The notes beneath the pieces are model-generated. The model worked only from the letters and a program-made list of their open reading frames with translations, ran no database searches and was not told the DNA's origin. This document shows positions 1-8,098 of a stretch of DNA of 43,034 nucleotides, one piece after another. Source of the stretch: Oscillospiraceae bacterium. GTDB taxonomy: Bacteria > Bacillota > Clostridia > Oscillospirales > JAAYXM01. Position 1 is the first letter of the stretch; every line of letters begins with the position of its first letter. The translations under genes and the position numbers were made by a program. The DNA is taken from NCBI GenBank assembly GCA_015068085.1, contig SVLF01000020.1, forward strand, positions 1 to 43,034, given 5' to 3'.

Positions 1-286
1 CGTCGCAAGACCGCACTAACCGGGGAGTTAGCGGTGCCCTGTACCTGCAATCCGCTACAGCAGGGGCGAATTCCCGTTCTGAGGTGCAGGTGCGTGCGGC
101 AGGGTTATACAGACGGTGTTGAGAGGTCGGTCCCGCGCAGCGTAGGGCTGTGAACCATGTCAGGCGGGGAACCGAGCAGCATTAAGCGGTTTACTTCGTG
201 TGCCGCGGGTGTGCCGGCTTTGAGTCGTTTGTATAAATTCCGCGCATGTGCTTGTTGTCGAAGTTCGGGTGTGCGGTCGTGCGATG
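1..286 (+). ncRNA. ffs: Signal recognition particle RNA (large, Alu-containing bacterial type)
   Basis: This is the RNA scaffold of the SRP, which with Ffh targets nascent membrane and secreted proteins. The conserved helix 8 is visible at 151-186: GAACCATGTCAGG, a GGAA tetraloop closed by CGG/CCG, then AGCAGCATTAAG. The Alu-domain signature GGGGAGTTAGCGGTGCCC and the TGCAATCCGCTA motif lie near 17-57. Bases 1-16 pair with 271-286 with one mismatch and one G-U, forming the closing helix, so the molecule is nearly complete and its 5' end lies at or just before base 1. The location upstream of dnaX-ybaB-recR is the usual one in Bacillota. The exact 3' end is uncertain because no T-run follows. 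Confidence 0.92.
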
Positions 287-322
287 GGTCAAAATTACGA
301 TTGATAAAGCAGAGGTAGGTCT

Positions 323-1978
323 ATGCATCAGGCACTGTACCGCAAGTGGCGGCCTCAGTCCTTTGCCGATGTTGTCGGACAGTCGGCTATAACCGACACG
401 CTGACAAAGCAGGTGGAGACGGGAAAAACTTCACACGCATATTTGTTCTCGGGCTCTCGCGGAACGGGAAAGACTACTTGTGCAAAAATTCTTGCAAAAG
501 CCATAAACTGTGAAAATCCCTTTCATGGAAATCCGTGCAATGAGTGCTCTTCCTGCAAGGGAATTATGAGCGGAGAGGTTCTTGATGTTGTGGAAATTGA
601 CGCAGCATCCAACAACGGCGTAGATTATGTCCGCGATCTTCGTGAAGAGGCGATATATTCTCCGGCAAACGTAAAAAAACGTGTGTATATCATTGATGAG
701 GTTCATATGTTTTCAACAAGTGCATTTAATGCACTTCTTAAGATAATGGAAGAGCCTCCCGAGCATGTCGTTTTTATTCTTGCAACAACAGAACTGCATA
801 AGGTTCCTGCAACGATATCCTCGCGGTGCCAGCGCTTTATTTTTAAGCGTATTCCGCAAAGTGTAATTGCAGAGCGCCTGCAGTTTATAACGCGCAGTGA
901 AGGTGCAACGCTTTCGGATGATGCTGCCGGCTACATAGCGAATCTTTCCGATGGTGCGATGCGTGATGCGTTGTCGCTTCTCGATCAGTGTATTTCGGTT
1001 GGCGAAGGAAATGTCAGTGCGGAAACAGTTGAAAATGTCGTCGGTCTTGCGGGAAAGAAACAGACTTTTGATATGGCGAATGCCATTGCAGACCGCGATC
1101 TCGGTGCGTCGCTTACCTTCTTAAACGATATTTATACAAGCGGTAAAAATTTAAGCTCTGTGCTTACTGAGCTTGCTGAGGTTTTCCGCGATGTTCTTAT
1201 ACTCAAAACCGCAGGAGGAGAAAAGCTTCCGCGCTTAAGTGCACGATATACGGACGGTGAGCTTCGTTCTCTTTCTGATAAGTTCGATACACTTCGCCTT
1301 TGCCGTGCAGTTGAAGCACTGCAGGAGGCAACGGGTGCGATTGCATCAAGCTCGAATAAGCGCATAGATGCAGAGCTGTGTTGTGTGCGCCTTTGCGAGG
1401 GTGCGGATTCTGCGGACATTGATTCTGTGATTTCGCGCGTTAATGAGCTTGAAAACAAGATAAAAAGCGGAGGCTTTGCGGCTGTTCCGGCAAGAGATAC
1501 TGCGCCGCGACCTGAGGTCTCGGAAGCGGCAAAGGTTTCACCGCAGCAAAAACGCGAAGAGCCGGCACCGGTTCGCGCTGAAGATAAAAAGCCTGAGGTT
1601 GCGCTTTCTGAGAATGAGAAAACGCCAACGGTACAGAAAAGTGCAACGTCCCCGGAAAGCGGTGATGCAAAAGCTCTTTGGGGCAGCATTCTTTCTGCAG
1701 CAAAAGATAAGCTTTCTCCCGGCGTTGCTCCGTTGTTCGGAGGTGTTGCGGCATCTCTTTCGGAAAGCACGCTTTCTCTTTCAAGCGACAATCCTTTTGT
1801 GCTTCAAATGTTGACAAGAGCGGAAAATTTAGATATACTAAGAAGTGCGGCAAGCTCGGTGGCTCCGGGAATAACGGTCACTGCGGGGAAAAAAGTTGAA
1901 GTACCTAAGGTCGAAACGAGCGGGCTTGATGAGCTGCTTGCAGGGCTTGATGACGATATGGATATAACGATACAATAA
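323..1978 (+). CDS. dnaX: DNA polymerase III subunit gamma/tau
   Basis: This is the clamp-loader ATPase that opens the sliding clamp and links it to the polymerase at the replication fork. The 551-aa product shows a Walker A motif GSRGTGKTT at residues 44-52, a zinc module with Cys63, Cys72, Cys75 and Cys78, Walker B IIDEVH at 123-128 and the SRC arginine-finger motif at 167-169. A low-complexity Pro/Lys/Glu linker follows (about 390-450) before a short C-terminal domain. A GAGGTAGG ribosome site precedes the ATG. It is first in a dnaX-ybaB-recR operon with 14 bases to the next start, and the SRP RNA lies directly upstream. Length and motifs are normal for Clostridia. Confidence 0.97.
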   Translation: MHQALYRKWRPQSFADVVGQSAITDTLTKQVETGKTSHAYLFSGSRGTGKTTCAKILAKAINCENPFHGNPCNECSSCKGIMSGEVLDVVEIDAASNNGVDYVRDLREEAIYSPANVKKRVYIIDEVHMFSTSAFNALLKIMEEPPEHVVFILATTELHKVPATISSRCQRFIFKRIPQSVIAERLQFITRSEGATLSDDAAGYIANLSDGAMRDALSLLDQCISVGEGNVSAETVENVVGLAGKKQTFDMANAIADRDLGASLTFLNDIYTSGKNLSSVLTELAEVFRDVLILKTAGGEKLPRLSARYTDGELRSLSDKFDTLRLCRAVEALQEATGAIASSSNKRIDAELCCVRLCEGADSADIDSVISRVNELENKIKSGGFAAVPARDTAPRPEVSEAAKVSPQQKREEPAPVRAEDKKPEVALSENEKTPTVQKSATSPESGDAKALWGSILSAAKDKLSPGVAPLFGGVAASLSESTLSLSSDNPFVLQMLTRAENLDILRSAASSVAPGITVTAGKKVEVPKVETSGLDELLAGLDDDMDITIQ

Positions 1979-1992
1979 GGAGTGTTATTACA

Positions 1993-2343
1993 ATGGCAAG
2001 AGGCGGTTTTCCGGGCGGAGGATTTCCCGGTGGAATGAATATGAACAATATGATGAAGCAGGCTCAGAAAATGCAGCAGGATATGATGCGTATGCAGCAG
2101 GAGCTTGAGGAAAAGACGTACACTGCAAGTGCAGGCGGCGGGGCTGTTGAGGCTACCGTCAGCGGTAAGAACCGCGTTACAGCGATTAAAATTGCACCTG
2201 AAGCTGTTGACCCTGATGATGTTGAGATGCTTGAAGACCTTATCGTTGCGGCAATTGGCGAGGCGATGAATCAGGCAGAATCCGCGGCAGGCGCGGAAAT
2301 GAAAAAGATTACCGGCGGGATGAATATTCCGGGAATGTTTTAA
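1993..2343 (+). CDS. ybaB: YbaB/EbfC family nucleoid-associated protein
   Basis: A small DNA-binding protein of the YbaB/EbfC family, members of which bind DNA as dimers and are almost always encoded between dnaX and recR. The 116-aa product has the typical Gly/Pro-rich start followed by a Met/Gln-rich helix ([19 protein letters not shown]) and the conserved segment [19 protein letters not shown]. An AAGGAG ribosome site overlaps the end of dnaX, and the stop lies 17 bases before the recR start chosen here. The operon suggests a shared role in replication or recombination, but the exact function of this family remains loosely defined. Confidence 0.95.
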   Translation: MARGGFPGGGFPGGMNMNNMMKQAQKMQQDMMRMQQELEEKTYTASAGGGAVEATVSGKNRVTAIKIAPEAVDPDDVEMLEDLIVAAIGEAMNQAESAAGAEMKKITGGMNIPGMF

Positions 2344-2360
2344 TCATGACGGAGGCAGGG

Positions 2361-2966
2361 ATGATGCGTTTTTTTACGGCACCGGTTGAAAATTTGATAG
2401 AGCAGTTCCAGAAGCTGCCCGGCGTCGGAAGAAAGACGGCACAGCGGCTTGCGTTCTTTATCCTTTCGCTTCCCGAGGCTGAGGCAGAGGGGTTTGCCAA
2501 CGCTGTTATAAATGCAAAAAAATTAGTAAAGTTCTGCAGTGAATGTCAGAACCTTACTGATACGGAATTGTGTTCAATCTGTGCCGATAATGCACGCGAT
2601 AAGACCACGGTCTGTGTGGTAAGTGACCCGAAGGATGTTGCGGCGATTGAAAAAACCCGCGAATATAACGGGCTTTACCATGTGCTTCACGGTTGTATTT
2701 CTCCGATGAACGGAATAGGTCCGGATGATGTGCGCATCAAAGAGCTGCTCACCCGCGTCGCAAAGGGTGAGATAAAGGAAGTTATTATGGCAACAAACCC
2801 CGATACCGAGGGCGAGGCAACAGCAATGTATATCTCCCGTCTTTTAAAGCCGTTTGGAATAAGCACAACGCGTTTGGCTTACGGAATCCCCGTTGGTGGG
2901 CATCTTGAATTTGCCGATGAAATGACGCTTACCCGCGCCATTGAAGGCAGAAGACTTATGGACTGA
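2361..2966 (+). CDS. recR: Recombination mediator protein RecR
   Basis: RecR acts with RecO and RecF to load RecA on gapped DNA. The sequence shows the helix-hairpin-helix LPGVGRKTAQRLAF, a Cys4 zinc finger (FCSECQ ... LCSICA), the TOPRIM domain beginning VCVVSDPKDV and the conserved ATNPDTEGEATA and IPVGGHLEFAD stretches. An upstream ATG at 2346 has no ribosome site. GGAGG at 2351-2355 sits 5 bases before ATG 2361 and 8 before ATG 2364, so one of those two is the likely start, and this fits the usual N-terminus close to EPVExLIxxFxKLPGVG. It is the last gene of the dnaX operon. Confidence 0.96.
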   Translation: MMRFFTAPVENLIEQFQKLPGVGRKTAQRLAFFILSLPEAEAEGFANAVINAKKLVKFCSECQNLTDTELCSICADNARDKTTVCVVSDPKDVAAIEKTREYNGLYHVLHGCISPMNGIGPDDVRIKELLTRVAKGEIKEVIMATNPDTEGEATAMYISRLLKPFGISTTRLAYGIPVGGHLEFADEMTLTRAIEGRRLMD

Positions 2967-2988
2967 TTTTAAATTTTGCATTTAATCC

Positions 2989-3071
2989 GCGGGCGTGGTG
3001 GAATGGCAGACACGCTGGTCTTAGGAGCCAGTGTCTTCGACGTGTGGGTTCAAGTCCCACCGCCCGCACCA
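2989..3071 (+). tRNA. tRNA-Leu (anticodon UAG)
   Basis: A class II tRNA with a seven-base acceptor stem (GCGGGCG pairing with CGCCCGC), an anticodon loop CTTAGGA giving anticodon TAG, a long variable arm around GTCTTCGAC, a TTCAAGT T-loop region and an encoded 3' CCA at 3069-3071. It reads CUA leucine codons. It lies 22 bases after recR and is followed at once by a strong terminator, so it may be co-transcribed with the dnaX operon. Confidence 0.97.
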
Positions 3072-3105
3072 GAAAAAGCGACTTGTTTCGACAAGTCGCT
3101 TTTTC
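3072..3105 (+). terminator. Intrinsic terminator after tRNA-Leu
   Basis: A 14-bp perfect stem (GAAAAAGCGACTTG at 3072-3085 and its complement at 3092-3105) encloses a TTTCGA loop. The right arm ends in five T residues. It ends the recR/tRNA transcript. Confidence 0.9.
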
Positions 3106-3273
3106 AATGAAATTTGCCTTTGGCAAGTGAAATAGCTTCGCTATGAAATACACGTTGTGTATGAAATATTGCTATGCAATATGAAAAGGCAAATTTTATT
3201 TCACATTTTTCTGTAAGAAAAATATTTCATAATCCGTCAGGATTATTTCATATCAACGAAGTTGATATTTCAT
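3106..3273. repeat. Ordered array of seven small hairpins with mirror-symmetric spacers
   Basis: Left half: four hairpins, each preceded by TGAAAT or ATGAAAT. They are TTGCC/GGCAA at 3114-3126, AGC/GCT at 3134-3142, ACAC/GTGT at 3150-3160 and ATTGC/GCAAT at 3168-3180. Centre: GGCAAATTT then TATTTCA (about 3188-3203), complementary to the left end. Right half: three hairpins, each followed by ATTTCAT. They are an 8-bp stem at 3205-3223, AATCC/GGATT at 3231-3244 and ATCAAC/GTTGAT at 3252-3266. Most loops are 3-4 bases. Because the spacers of the two halves are complementary, the RNA could fold as one long stem with side hairpins. No ORF is credible here. Bases 3274-3323 show no further structure. 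Confidence 0.85.
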
Positions 3274-3323
3274 TAAAAACTAAACTGCATCTTTATTGAT
3301 TGCAATACAAGGCTTTATCAGCG

Positions 3324-4490
3324 TCACAGTCCATTCCTGTCAATTACGGGTTTTACGATAAAGCTTGTATCAAGTGCTGAAACCGCGGTTATAACCATTG
3401 CGGATACCGTGTCATCCGGTGCAGGATAATCTATGGGAATTACAACGTCAAACAGAATGTTTTTAAAATCGCCGCTCGGGACAATGCGGAAATCGTGCAT
3501 GGAAAACGAGCTGTCAAGCTTTCTTAACGCACCGTAAACATCATCGCGGATGCGGCAAACCTCCTCGTTTTCCACTTCGAGAGGATCCATATGTATGAGG
3601 ATTTCTATTCCGAGTTTTTTTGAAACCTCACTCTCAATAAGGTCAATAAGACCATGGCTGTCCATAATATTTTCTGTTGAAGAAACCTCTGCGTGGAGAG
3701 AAGCGAAAATCCGCCCCGGACCGTATTCGTGCACGATAAGGTCGTGTATCCCGAGAATTTTGTCGTAGCCGAGAATTTCATCGTGGATGTTCTTTACAAG
3801 CTCCGGATCCGGCGCCGTTCCGAGAAGCGGCGTGAGCGTGTCACGGACAATGCCTATTCCCGCCCACATAACAAGCAGGCTTACGAGAATGCCTATGTAT
3901 CCGTCGACTGGGAGAGTTGTAAATTTAGCGGCGATTATAGAAATGAGCGTAACTCCGGTTGCGAGCGCGTCGGAAAGACTGTCTGCAGAAACGGCTTCCA
4001 TTGCGGATGAGTTGATTTTTTTACCGAGCGTTTTATTGAAAACGCTCATCCAAAGCTTTACGCAGACTGAGAGGAACAGACCGAAAACGACAAACGGTGA
4101 AAAAGTTGCGCTCGCACCGCTCGTAATGCGACTAACGGATGTTTTTCCAAGCTCAAAGCCAACAAGAAGAACAAGAAAGGCGATGACGAGCGCGCAGATG
4201 TATTCTATTCTTCCGTGACCGAAGGGATGCTCGCGGTCTGCGGGCTTTGATGAGAGCTTAAAGCCAACGAGCGTTACAACGCTTGACGCGCTGTCGGATA
4301 AGTTGTTGGCGGCATCTGCAGTTACGGCGATACTGTGTGAAAGAATGCCGAGAATAAATTTGAGAACGGCAAGAAACAGATTACAGACAATTCCAACCGT
4401 GCTTGAAACTACGCCGTAGCGTGTGCGCACGGCAGGATTCCCCGTGTTCTCAGCATCTTTAATAAAAAGCCTTGTTATAAGTTTTGTCAT
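3324..4490 (-). CDS. Cation diffusion facilitator (CDF) family transporter
   Basis: A membrane antiporter expected to export divalent metals such as Zn, Mn or Fe in exchange for protons. The 388-aa product has hydrophobic segments around residues 25-50, 70-80, 98-115, 130-150, 175-190 and 200-215. Family metal-site residues are visible as DAANNLSD (Asp59 and Asp66), and the HPFGHGRIE motif (His88, His92) follows. The cytoplasmic C-terminal domain (about 225-310) is followed by an extra ~80 residues resembling a second copy of that ferredoxin-like fold. An AAGGA ribosome site lies upstream. It is last in the four-gene minus-strand operon, 20 bases after the deacetylase. The metal specificity cannot be read from the sequence. 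Confidence 0.93.
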   Translation of the reverse strand: MTKLITRLFIKDAENTGNPAVRTRYGVVSSTVGIVCNLFLAVLKFILGILSHSIAVTADAANNLSDSASSVVTLVGFKLSSKPADREHPFGHGRIEYICALVIAFLVLLVGFELGKTSVSRITSGASATFSPFVVFGLFLSVCVKLWMSVFNKTLGKKINSSAMEAVSADSLSDALATGVTLISIIAAKFTTLPVDGYIGILVSLLVMWAGIGIVRDTLTPLLGTAPDPELVKNIHDEILGYDKILGIHDLIVHEYGPGRIFASLHAEVSSTENIMDSHGLIDLIESEVSKKLGIEILIHMDPLEVENEEVCRIRDDVYGALRKLDSSFSMHDFRIVPSGDFKNILFDVVIPIDYPAPDDTVSAMVITAVSALDTSFIVKPVIDRNGL

Positions 4491-4510
4491 TATTAGAACA
4501 ATTCCTTTGA

Positions 4511-5866
4511 TTATTTGATAAGTGCTCGTCTTATATGTGCAAAAACATCTTTGCGTAAAAGCTTTCCGGGCTTTGTTGTGAATTCATAATCCGGTGAGAT
4601 TTTGCGCATAACGGTTGCGAAAAGCTCTCCGGTCACAGGAAACTTAAACGAAAGCTTTTCTTTGTTTGCGCGGTTGATTATGCCAAGCTCGGATGCAACA
4701 CAGAAAGCAATAAAATATGGATGAGATGGCGCAAGCCCATAGCTTTCGGCACAGGCGCGGTCAAGCCCTTCCGTGGAGTAGCTGGAGTCCACAAAGCTCC
4801 GGTACGCTTCGTTTACCTTTTCGGGTGGCGTAATCATAGTGATAAGCTCGCCGAAGGTAAGCGCCCGGGAAGGTTGCAGAGTGTTATTGCGATATGCAAC
4901 CGTATATCCTGCGCTTACAAGCGCGGCGGCATCTTCGTCATAGCAATCAACAAACGGAGAGAGAGCTAAAAGCTCAGATACGGTAACGACTTCATAACCG
5001 TAGCTCTTGAGAAGTTTCAGCTGCTCGGGAAGTGCGGCGGCAACGGGCGTAAGACGCGCCATGCTGTAGCCGTCCTTCTGGAAAATTATCTGTCCGTTGA
5101 GAGAATCCGGGTTATCCTCAAGAGCACGGCGAAGCGGTGCTACCATCGCTTCTACATCGGATTCAAAATCACCTGTGGGAAGCCAACCGCCGCCGTCAAA
5201 GCTTGCCGCCATATAGTTGTAACCGGCGTAGCGGTAAGCATCGTATGAGTTTTTACCGTCAGGAATTTTGTCGACATAGTGCGGCGGGCGCGAAAGACTC
5301 ATCTTATAACCGTGGCGGTCAAGAAGGAGACTGTCAAGCTCCATAATATCGGCAATGACCTCGTGGACATTGTTGAAATGCTCGCGGTCACCGTAAACCA
5401 TTTTCATTTTACCAAACAGGATATGGCGATAGCCGTGGTTTGATATCTCGTGACCTCCGGCAAGGATGCGTGAGATAAGCTCCGGCTTGTTTTTTGCACC
5501 TGCGTGACTATCCTGATTGATGTCCGGGTAGTGGTCGAATTTAACGCCGCCCCAGGTGAAAGAACCGTGAGTTCCGGCTTCGTCCGGATAGTTATGCTCG
5601 GTTGTGCCGATAACATCAAATGTTCCGCGCGCACCGAAGCTTTCAAGAGTTTCAAGAAGATGCAAAGTGAGACCGGAGTCTGTGATTTTCGGATTTGTTT
5701 GCGCATCGGTAGGGCCGTCGTCAAAAGTCATTGCAACAACACGGCGCAGATGTGGGGGAAAAACCTTTTCTATTCTGCGCACAGGTGTGATGTATTCACA
5801 GTCACGGTTTTTCTGATACTCTTTTAAAACGTGCTTTGCGCGTCTTGCAAGATCATATAAAATCAT
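4511..5866 (-). CDS. Polysaccharide deacetylase (NodB homology) family protein with SLH-like tail
   Basis: A probable metal-dependent carbohydrate deacetylase. The NodB core covers about residues 43-300: motif 1 is AMTFDDGP with Asp49/Asp50, motif 2 is GHEISNHGYRH with His144 and His148 as metal ligands, and motif 3 is SRPPHYVD. Residues from about 305 to 451 resemble degenerate SLH repeats (for example ALVSAGYTVAYRNNTLQPSR). There is no N-terminal signal peptide or membrane helix, which is odd for a wall-acting enzyme. The start ATG overlaps the stop of the upstream PHP gene (ATGA) with an AAGGAGG ribosome site, so the two are translationally coupled. The substrate is unknown. Confidence 0.9.
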   Translation of the reverse strand: MILYDLARRAKHVLKEYQKNRDCEYITPVRRIEKVFPPHLRRVVAMTFDDGPTDAQTNPKITDSGLTLHLLETLESFGARGTFDVIGTTEHNYPDEAGTHGSFTWGGVKFDHYPDINQDSHAGAKNKPELISRILAGGHEISNHGYRHILFGKMKMVYGDREHFNNVHEVIADIMELDSLLLDRHGYKMSLSRPPHYVDKIPDGKNSYDAYRYAGYNYMAASFDGGGWLPTGDFESDVEAMVAPLRRALEDNPDSLNGQIIFQKDGYSMARLTPVAAALPEQLKLLKSYGYEVVTVSELLALSPFVDCYDEDAAALVSAGYTVAYRNNTLQPSRALTFGELITMITPPEKVNEAYRSFVDSSYSTEGLDRACAESYGLAPSHPYFIAFCVASELGIINRANKEKLSFKFPVTGELFATVMRKISPDYEFTTKPGKLLRKDVFAHIRRALIK

Positions 5867-6654
5867 TTTCTTTCCTCCTTGTATACCTCGACGTATTTTC
5901 CGTTTTCTTTTTTTGCAAAAGGATATTTTATTCCCAGATAGATAAGCGCAAAAAGAGTTTTGATATATTTGCCGTAGAGCCGCTCAACTTTGTAACCGTA
6001 TCTTTTGCAACGGAGAACAACTCCGGGACTTGCACATCCGCACCAGACCCTACCGCGGCGGGAGAGAAGCGCCGATTTAAGCTTTTCCTCAAAATCCGGC
6101 TCATTCATTGCAGATTCAGGAAGGTCACACTCCCAGTAGCTTGTGCCGACTTCACCGGGGCAATGCGCATCGCTTCCGGCAGAAAAGGGAAGATTGTGTT
6201 TTCTGCAAAGCTCAAGTGCGCGCTTGTTTGCCGAGCGTAGCCTTGAGTGGACAACGCGGGAGTTAAATACTTCAATGCCGTCAATCTGCTCGTATAGAGC
6301 TTTGTTGTGTGGGCGCGGCGGAGCGAAAGGGTGTGCGTAAAAGACAAGTGCGCCCTGCTCGTGTGCCGCGCGGCAAATATCGCGCCAGTAAAAACGGCCA
6401 TATTCATCCCGGGAGAGATTCTCGTTTATGTGCTCTTTCATAAAGAAAACGAGAAGATGACCGACATCGGTTGAAAATTCGCAAGACGGGATTATGAAAA
6501 AATTATCGCGCGGTCTGTGACTCCTGAAAGCGTTGTGGTCACAGGTGGCAACACCGGAAAGACCTGCACGCCGTGCCGCTTCCACAAGCTCGTCGGAGGT
6601 CATCTGCGAATCGTAGGAAAGGTTTGTGTGAACGTGTAAATCAAATTTCATCAT
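5863..6654 (-). CDS. PHP domain-containing phosphoesterase
   Basis: A 263-aa protein of the PHP family, trinuclear-metal phosphoesterases. Visible ligands are DLHVHT (His7, His9), Asp15, the CDHN motif (Asp39-His40), Glu59, His66, AHPF (His108) and GSDAH (Asp162, His164), so the metal centre looks complete. The C-terminal ~70 residues are basic and lack a known domain. It starts 3 bases after the ATP-grasp stop codon and overlaps the deacetylase gene by 4 bases. The substrate could be a phosphorylated sugar or nucleotide intermediate; the operon suggests polymer or cell-envelope chemistry, but that is inference. Confidence 0.9.
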   Translation of the reverse strand: MMKFDLHVHTNLSYDSQMTSDELVEAARRAGLSGVATCDHNAFRSHRPRDNFFIIPSCEFSTDVGHLLVFFMKEHINENLSRDEYGRFYWRDICRAAHEQGALVFYAHPFAPPRPHNKALYEQIDGIEVFNSRVVHSRLRSANKRALELCRKHNLPFSAGSDAHCPGEVGTSYWECDLPESAMNEPDFEEKLKSALLSRRGRVWCGCASPGVVLRCKRYGYKVERLYGKYIKTLFALIYLGIKYPFAKKENGKYVEVYKEERK

Positions 6655-6657
6655 ATG

Positions 6658-7860
6658 TTACCTCACGATGCTGTCAGTTTTCTTCAGGGCGCATTTAAGA
6701 TATCTGACCGACGAGCGTATGTCGTGGATATCAAGCACGCCGTCAGAAATGCGTGGGTTCAAAAGCCCGAAGACAAAAGAAAGGGCGAATTTTATTTTAC
6801 TGCTGCTGCGCCGCAAGTATGCAGGAAAAGCAAGCAAATCCTGAAGCAGAAAGCGCATTTTATGCCCGACTTTATATTGCGGCGTGAAGCTCGTGAATGC
6901 GGGGGCTTCTTCACCGCGTGCCGCGCGGCAAAGCGCGAGAGAAATATTGCAACCGGAATTTGGAGCAAGCGCAGAGCTTCCCCAGAAGCGCGGATTAATT
7001 TCCATAAGATAAAAGCCTGTTTCGGGGGTTCCTTTAAACTCAACCATCGCAACGCCCACCCAATTAAGTGCGCGCAAAAGCTTTACAGCGAAGTCTGCAA
7101 GCTCCGGAAGGTCAGCACTTTCGCAGAAGCAGGACGGTCCGCCCGATGCAGGGTATTCACGAAGTCTGTGATGACAGAATATCTCAAGAGGTTCGTGGTT
7201 TTTGCCGAAAACTGCCGAAACGCCGTAGCCGTCACCCGTGATATATTGCTGTACGAGAATGTCACCGCCGTACCTTGCAAATTTCGGATAGCTTTTCAAA
7301 AATTCCTCTTTTGTGTTTACTATTTTATATCTTTCATCCGGAGAAAGCCCGAGCATTTCACCGGCAGGAAGCTTTATCACAGCGGGATAGCTTATGCGAA
7401 GTGAAAGCTCCTCTAACGTTTCGTTTTCTTTCAAAAAAGTTGTTTCGGGAACCGGAACGCCGATGCTTTCTGCAAAAGGGATAAGCCGGGATTTATCGTT
7501 TGCAAGCTCAATTGAAGAAAGGGGAGGAAGCGCGGTGTCGGCAAACGCTTCTATCTCTGCGTGCTTTTCGCACATCGCAAGAAGCGAGGTTATACCTACC
7601 GGGATGATAACAGGGCGCTCATTGCAGCTTTCAGAAAGCTTTCGCAGATCGGCAATAAACTGTGCCGGATTCTTTTCCGCATCGGAAATATAAGCAGCTT
7701 CCGAGGTGTATTTTGAATAAAAGCCGAGCTCTGAACCTTTTTTGCATACTGTTCGTTCCGTGGCGGTAATATGAAAACCCTCTTTGCCGAGAGAACGGAT
7801 AACCGGCAGGCTCATACGGTAACGGACATCTGTAACGATTACGGGATTCAATGCAGCCAC
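6658..7860 (-). CDS. ATP-grasp domain-containing ligase-like protein
   Basis: A probable ATP-dependent carboxylate-amine ligase of the carbamoyl-phosphate-synthase-like ATP-grasp group. The 400-aa product has an N-terminal Rossmann-like part (about 5-105), the ATP-grasp fold (about 115-310) with SYPAVIKLP, the hinge DILVQQYITGDGYGVSAVF and the metal-binding MEINPRFWGS, then a basic C-terminal region with a hydrophobic stretch. It begins with GTG at 7860. A GGGG ribosome site sits only one base before it, so an in-frame TTG at 7851 is a possible alternative start. It is first in the operon, behind a good promoter. The acceptor is unknown. Related proteins often modify amino-acid- or sugar-containing surface molecules. 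Confidence 0.88.
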   Translation of the reverse strand: MAALNPVIVTDVRYRMSLPVIRSLGKEGFHITATERTVCKKGSELGFYSKYTSEAAYISDAEKNPAQFIADLRKLSESCNERPVIIPVGITSLLAMCEKHAEIEAFADTALPPLSSIELANDKSRLIPFAESIGVPVPETTFLKENETLEELSLRISYPAVIKLPAGEMLGLSPDERYKIVNTKEEFLKSYPKFARYGGDILVQQYITGDGYGVSAVFGKNHEPLEIFCHHRLREYPASGGPSCFCESADLPELADFAVKLLRALNWVGVAMVEFKGTPETGFYLMEINPRFWGSSALAPNSGCNISLALCRAARGEEAPAFTSFTPQYKVGHKMRFLLQDLLAFPAYLRRSSSKIKFALSFVFGLLNPRISDGVLDIHDIRSSVRYLKCALKKTDSIVR

Positions 7861-7888
7861 GCCCCTTTCTTTTTTACATTATTATATT

Positions 7889-7918
7889 AGTATACCACAA
7901 AACAGAGCCTCTTGTAAA
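7889..7918 (-). promoter_or_regulatory. Promoter for the ATP-grasp/PHP/deacetylase/CDF operon
   Basis: Read on the minus strand, TTTACA (7918-7913) is followed after 18 bases by TATACT (7894-7889), a sigma-A-like promoter about 29 bases before the GTG start. Confidence 0.6.
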
Positions 7919-7929
7919 GCATAAGGATA

Positions 7930-7965
7930 ACTAATAACTAAAAGACGGAGAGTTGAGTTATTAGT
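7930..7965. promoter_or_regulatory. Inverted repeat between two divergent promoters
   Basis: ACTAATAACT (7930-7939) and its exact complement AGTTATTAGT (7956-7965) flank 16 bases. The repeat sits in the 238-base divergent region, 11 bases upstream of the minus-strand -35 box and about 55 upstream of the plus-strand -35 box. It may be an operator for a shared regulator or simply an RNA hairpin. No regulator gene is adjacent. Confidence 0.4.
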
Positions 7966-8020
7966 AAAAACTATAACTCTTTTAAAATCATTTGTAATTA
8001 ATATATGATGCGAAAAGTGC

Positions 8021-8049
8021 TTGTTTATTTTGAAAAAATGTTGTATACT
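8021..8049 (+). promoter_or_regulatory. Promoter for the Gfo/Idh-DPD-like-amidohydrolase operon
   Basis: TTGTTT (8021-8026), a 17-base spacer, then TATACT (8044-8049). The predicted transcript would begin near 8056, so the coding start must be downstream, at ATG 8099. Confidence 0.65.
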
Positions 8050-8098
8050 GTGTATTAGACAAATAATGTTCAAATACATATTACGGAGGGTTTCCAAA

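Noticed and set aside
1132-1791. Long minus-strand open frame opposite dnaX
   Set aside because: It lies wholly within the dnaX coding region on the opposite strand, has Ser/Arg-rich shadow composition, and lacks a ribosome site.
1889-1894. A6 run in dnaX as a programmed frameshift site making the short gamma form
   Set aside because: The run is in phase as AAA AAA, not the A-AAA-AAG phase of known dnaX slippage, and lies only about 28 codons before the stop, so it would not make a shortened product.
3106-3273. CRISPR array
   Set aside because: The constant parts are only 6-7 bases and the variable parts are palindromic hairpins of 9-19 bases, unlike CRISPR repeats and spacers; no cas gene is nearby.
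6655-7404. 249-codon plus-strand open frame opposite the ATP-grasp gene
   Set aside because: The minus-strand frame encodes clear ATP-grasp motifs; the plus-strand frame is basic and Cys/Arg-rich without homology.
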